From the NCBI GenBank assembly GCA_016784705.1, contig JADHUD010000163.1, positions 1 through 5,871 of the forward strand: a DNA stretch of 5,871 bases. Direction: 5' to 3'. Below, piece by piece: positions 5,320 through 5,871 of this stretch (positions within the stretch are counted from its first letter, which is position 1; each line of letters starts with the position of its first letter). The notes below the pieces were generated by a model. The model did not search any database. It worked only from the letters and a program-made list of their open reading frames with translations, and was not told the origin of the DNA. A program made the translations under genes and the position numbers. This DNA is from Spirochaetia bacterium (GTDB lineage: Bacteria; Spirochaetota; Spirochaetia; JABMQR01).

Positions 5320-5556
5320 ATGATATATACAGCAACAACATTAAGAAAATCAATCTATTCAGTACTGGATTCTGTTTTAGAATCGGGAATTCCAGCGGTA
5401 ATAATCCGCAACGGGAAAAGATTGAAAATTGTTCCGGAAGAACCTTCCGGGCGGCTCAACCGCCTTACTCCACATAACATAGTAAAGGGGAATTCAGAAG
5501 ACTTAGTTAATATACATTGGGATACTCTTTGGGAGGGAAAGGATTTTCCCGAATGA
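5320..5556 (+). CDS. Phd/YefM-type antitoxin (module 2)
   Basis: The 78-residue product has a short Phd/YefM-like N-terminal fold (about residues 1-43): MIYTATTLRKSIYSVLDSV, then a GIPAVIIRNGKRLKIVP strand-turn-strand. A flexible tail (about 44-78) containing a HWDTLWEG segment probably binds the toxin. It should neutralise the PIN toxin encoded next and repress the shared promoter. The start is set by GGAG at 5309-5312. Its stop overlaps the toxin ATG by 4 nt (ATGA), the usual coupled arrangement. It shares only the general fold with the module 1 antitoxin, so the two modules do not look like recent duplicates. The assignment is helped strongly by the adjoining toxin. Confidence 0.83.
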   Translation: MIYTATTLRKSIYSVLDSVLESGIPAVIIRNGKRLKIVPEEPSGRLNRLTPHNIVKGNSEDLVNIHWDTLWEGKDFPE

Positions 5557-5871
5557 TATTTCTGGATACGCATGCCGTAGTCTGGTTATACCAGAAGGAG
5601 CTTCATCTGTTTTCTACTGAAGCTCTTGTCCGACTGGAAAACGAAACACTGCTTATTTCACCCGCTGTAATGTTGGAATTGGATTATCTTTTTGAGATTG
5701 GAAGGATTACCGTCAATGCTGTTGAAATTGCTGAGTATCTCACTGAAACCATAGGACTTGAGATTGATCCTGTATCGTTTCTGCCAATTGTCGAAAAATC
5801 TTTAGGCCTGAAATGGACCAGGGATCCTTTTGATAGACTATTAACAGCACACGCCAGCTTTCGGCAATCAG
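5553..5871 (+). CDS. PIN-domain toxin, VapC-like (module 2), cut by the window end
   Basis: The first 106 residues are present and the frame is still open at the window edge. They show D5 in MIFLDTHAVVWL, E42 in AVMLELDYL and D91/D94 in TRDPFDRLLTAHA, three of the four acidic positions of the PIN nuclease site. The fourth aspartate and perhaps 20-25 residues lie beyond the window. The FLDTHAVVWL opening and DPFDRLL motif are typical of the VapC subgroup that pairs with small Phd/YefM antitoxins. Members are metal-dependent ribonucleases; the RNA target is unknown. Translation is coupled to the antitoxin through a 4-nt overlap. Nothing seen suggests inactivation. Confidence 0.9.
   Translation, partial: MIFLDTHAVVWLYQKELHLFSTEALVRLENETLLISPAVMLELDYLFEIGRITVNAVEIAEYLTETIGLEIDPVSFLPIVEKSLGLKWTRDPFDRLLTAHASFRQS

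Noticed and set aside
1..5871. CRISPR array, tRNA or rRNA genes
   Set aside because: No regularly spaced repeats and no tRNA or rRNA-like conserved segments were seen on either strand.

Overview
The window is a moderately AT-rich bacterial segment with short intergenic gaps, ordinary sigma-70-like promoters and mostly ATG starts. It combines a Pct/YdiF-type CoA-transferase, a GlpA/LhgO-like flavoprotein with a BFD [2Fe-2S] tail, and two PIN-toxin modules. That gene set fits an anaerobic or fermentative bacterium such as a spirochaete or a Firmicute, but the lineage is a guess from gene content and cannot be fixed from this sequence alone.

Left part (1-2103, + strand). The window opens inside the 3' end of a YhcH/YjgK/YiaL-family gene. 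A small two-repeat DUF1508 (YegP-like) gene follows, lying between two 31-bp direct repeats built on a GGGGTCTGACCCC-type core. Each repeat supplies the stop codon of the gene before it, so the DUF1508 gene looks like a cassette bounded by a dispersed repeat. Next is a 482-residue FAD-dependent oxidoreductase with a C-terminal four-cysteine [2Fe-2S] domain.

Middle (2142-3121). On the minus strand is a complete type II toxin-antitoxin module: a Phd/YefM-type antitoxin followed by a PIN-domain (VapC-like) toxin overlapping it by 7 nt. Its promoter is close to consensus and sits so near the antitoxin ATG that the mRNA is probably leaderless. Behind it lies a short relic on the minus strand that may derive from a uroporphyrinogen-decarboxylase-family gene.

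Right part (3087-5238, + strand). A regulator with an XRE helix-turn-helix and a cupin domain overlaps an acyl-CoA:acetate/propionate CoA-transferase by 4 nt (ATGA). The two are most simply read as a regulator-enzyme operon in which the cupin senses a small acid or its derivative. The regulator also seems to be leaderless, with a direct-repeat operator candidate over its promoter.

Right edge (5251-5871, + strand). A second Phd/YefM antitoxin and PIN toxin pair begins here, preceded by a promoter with two ACGTACG elements. The toxin is cut by the window end. The CoA-transferase operon is therefore bracketed by two unrelated-looking toxin-antitoxin modules pointing away from it.
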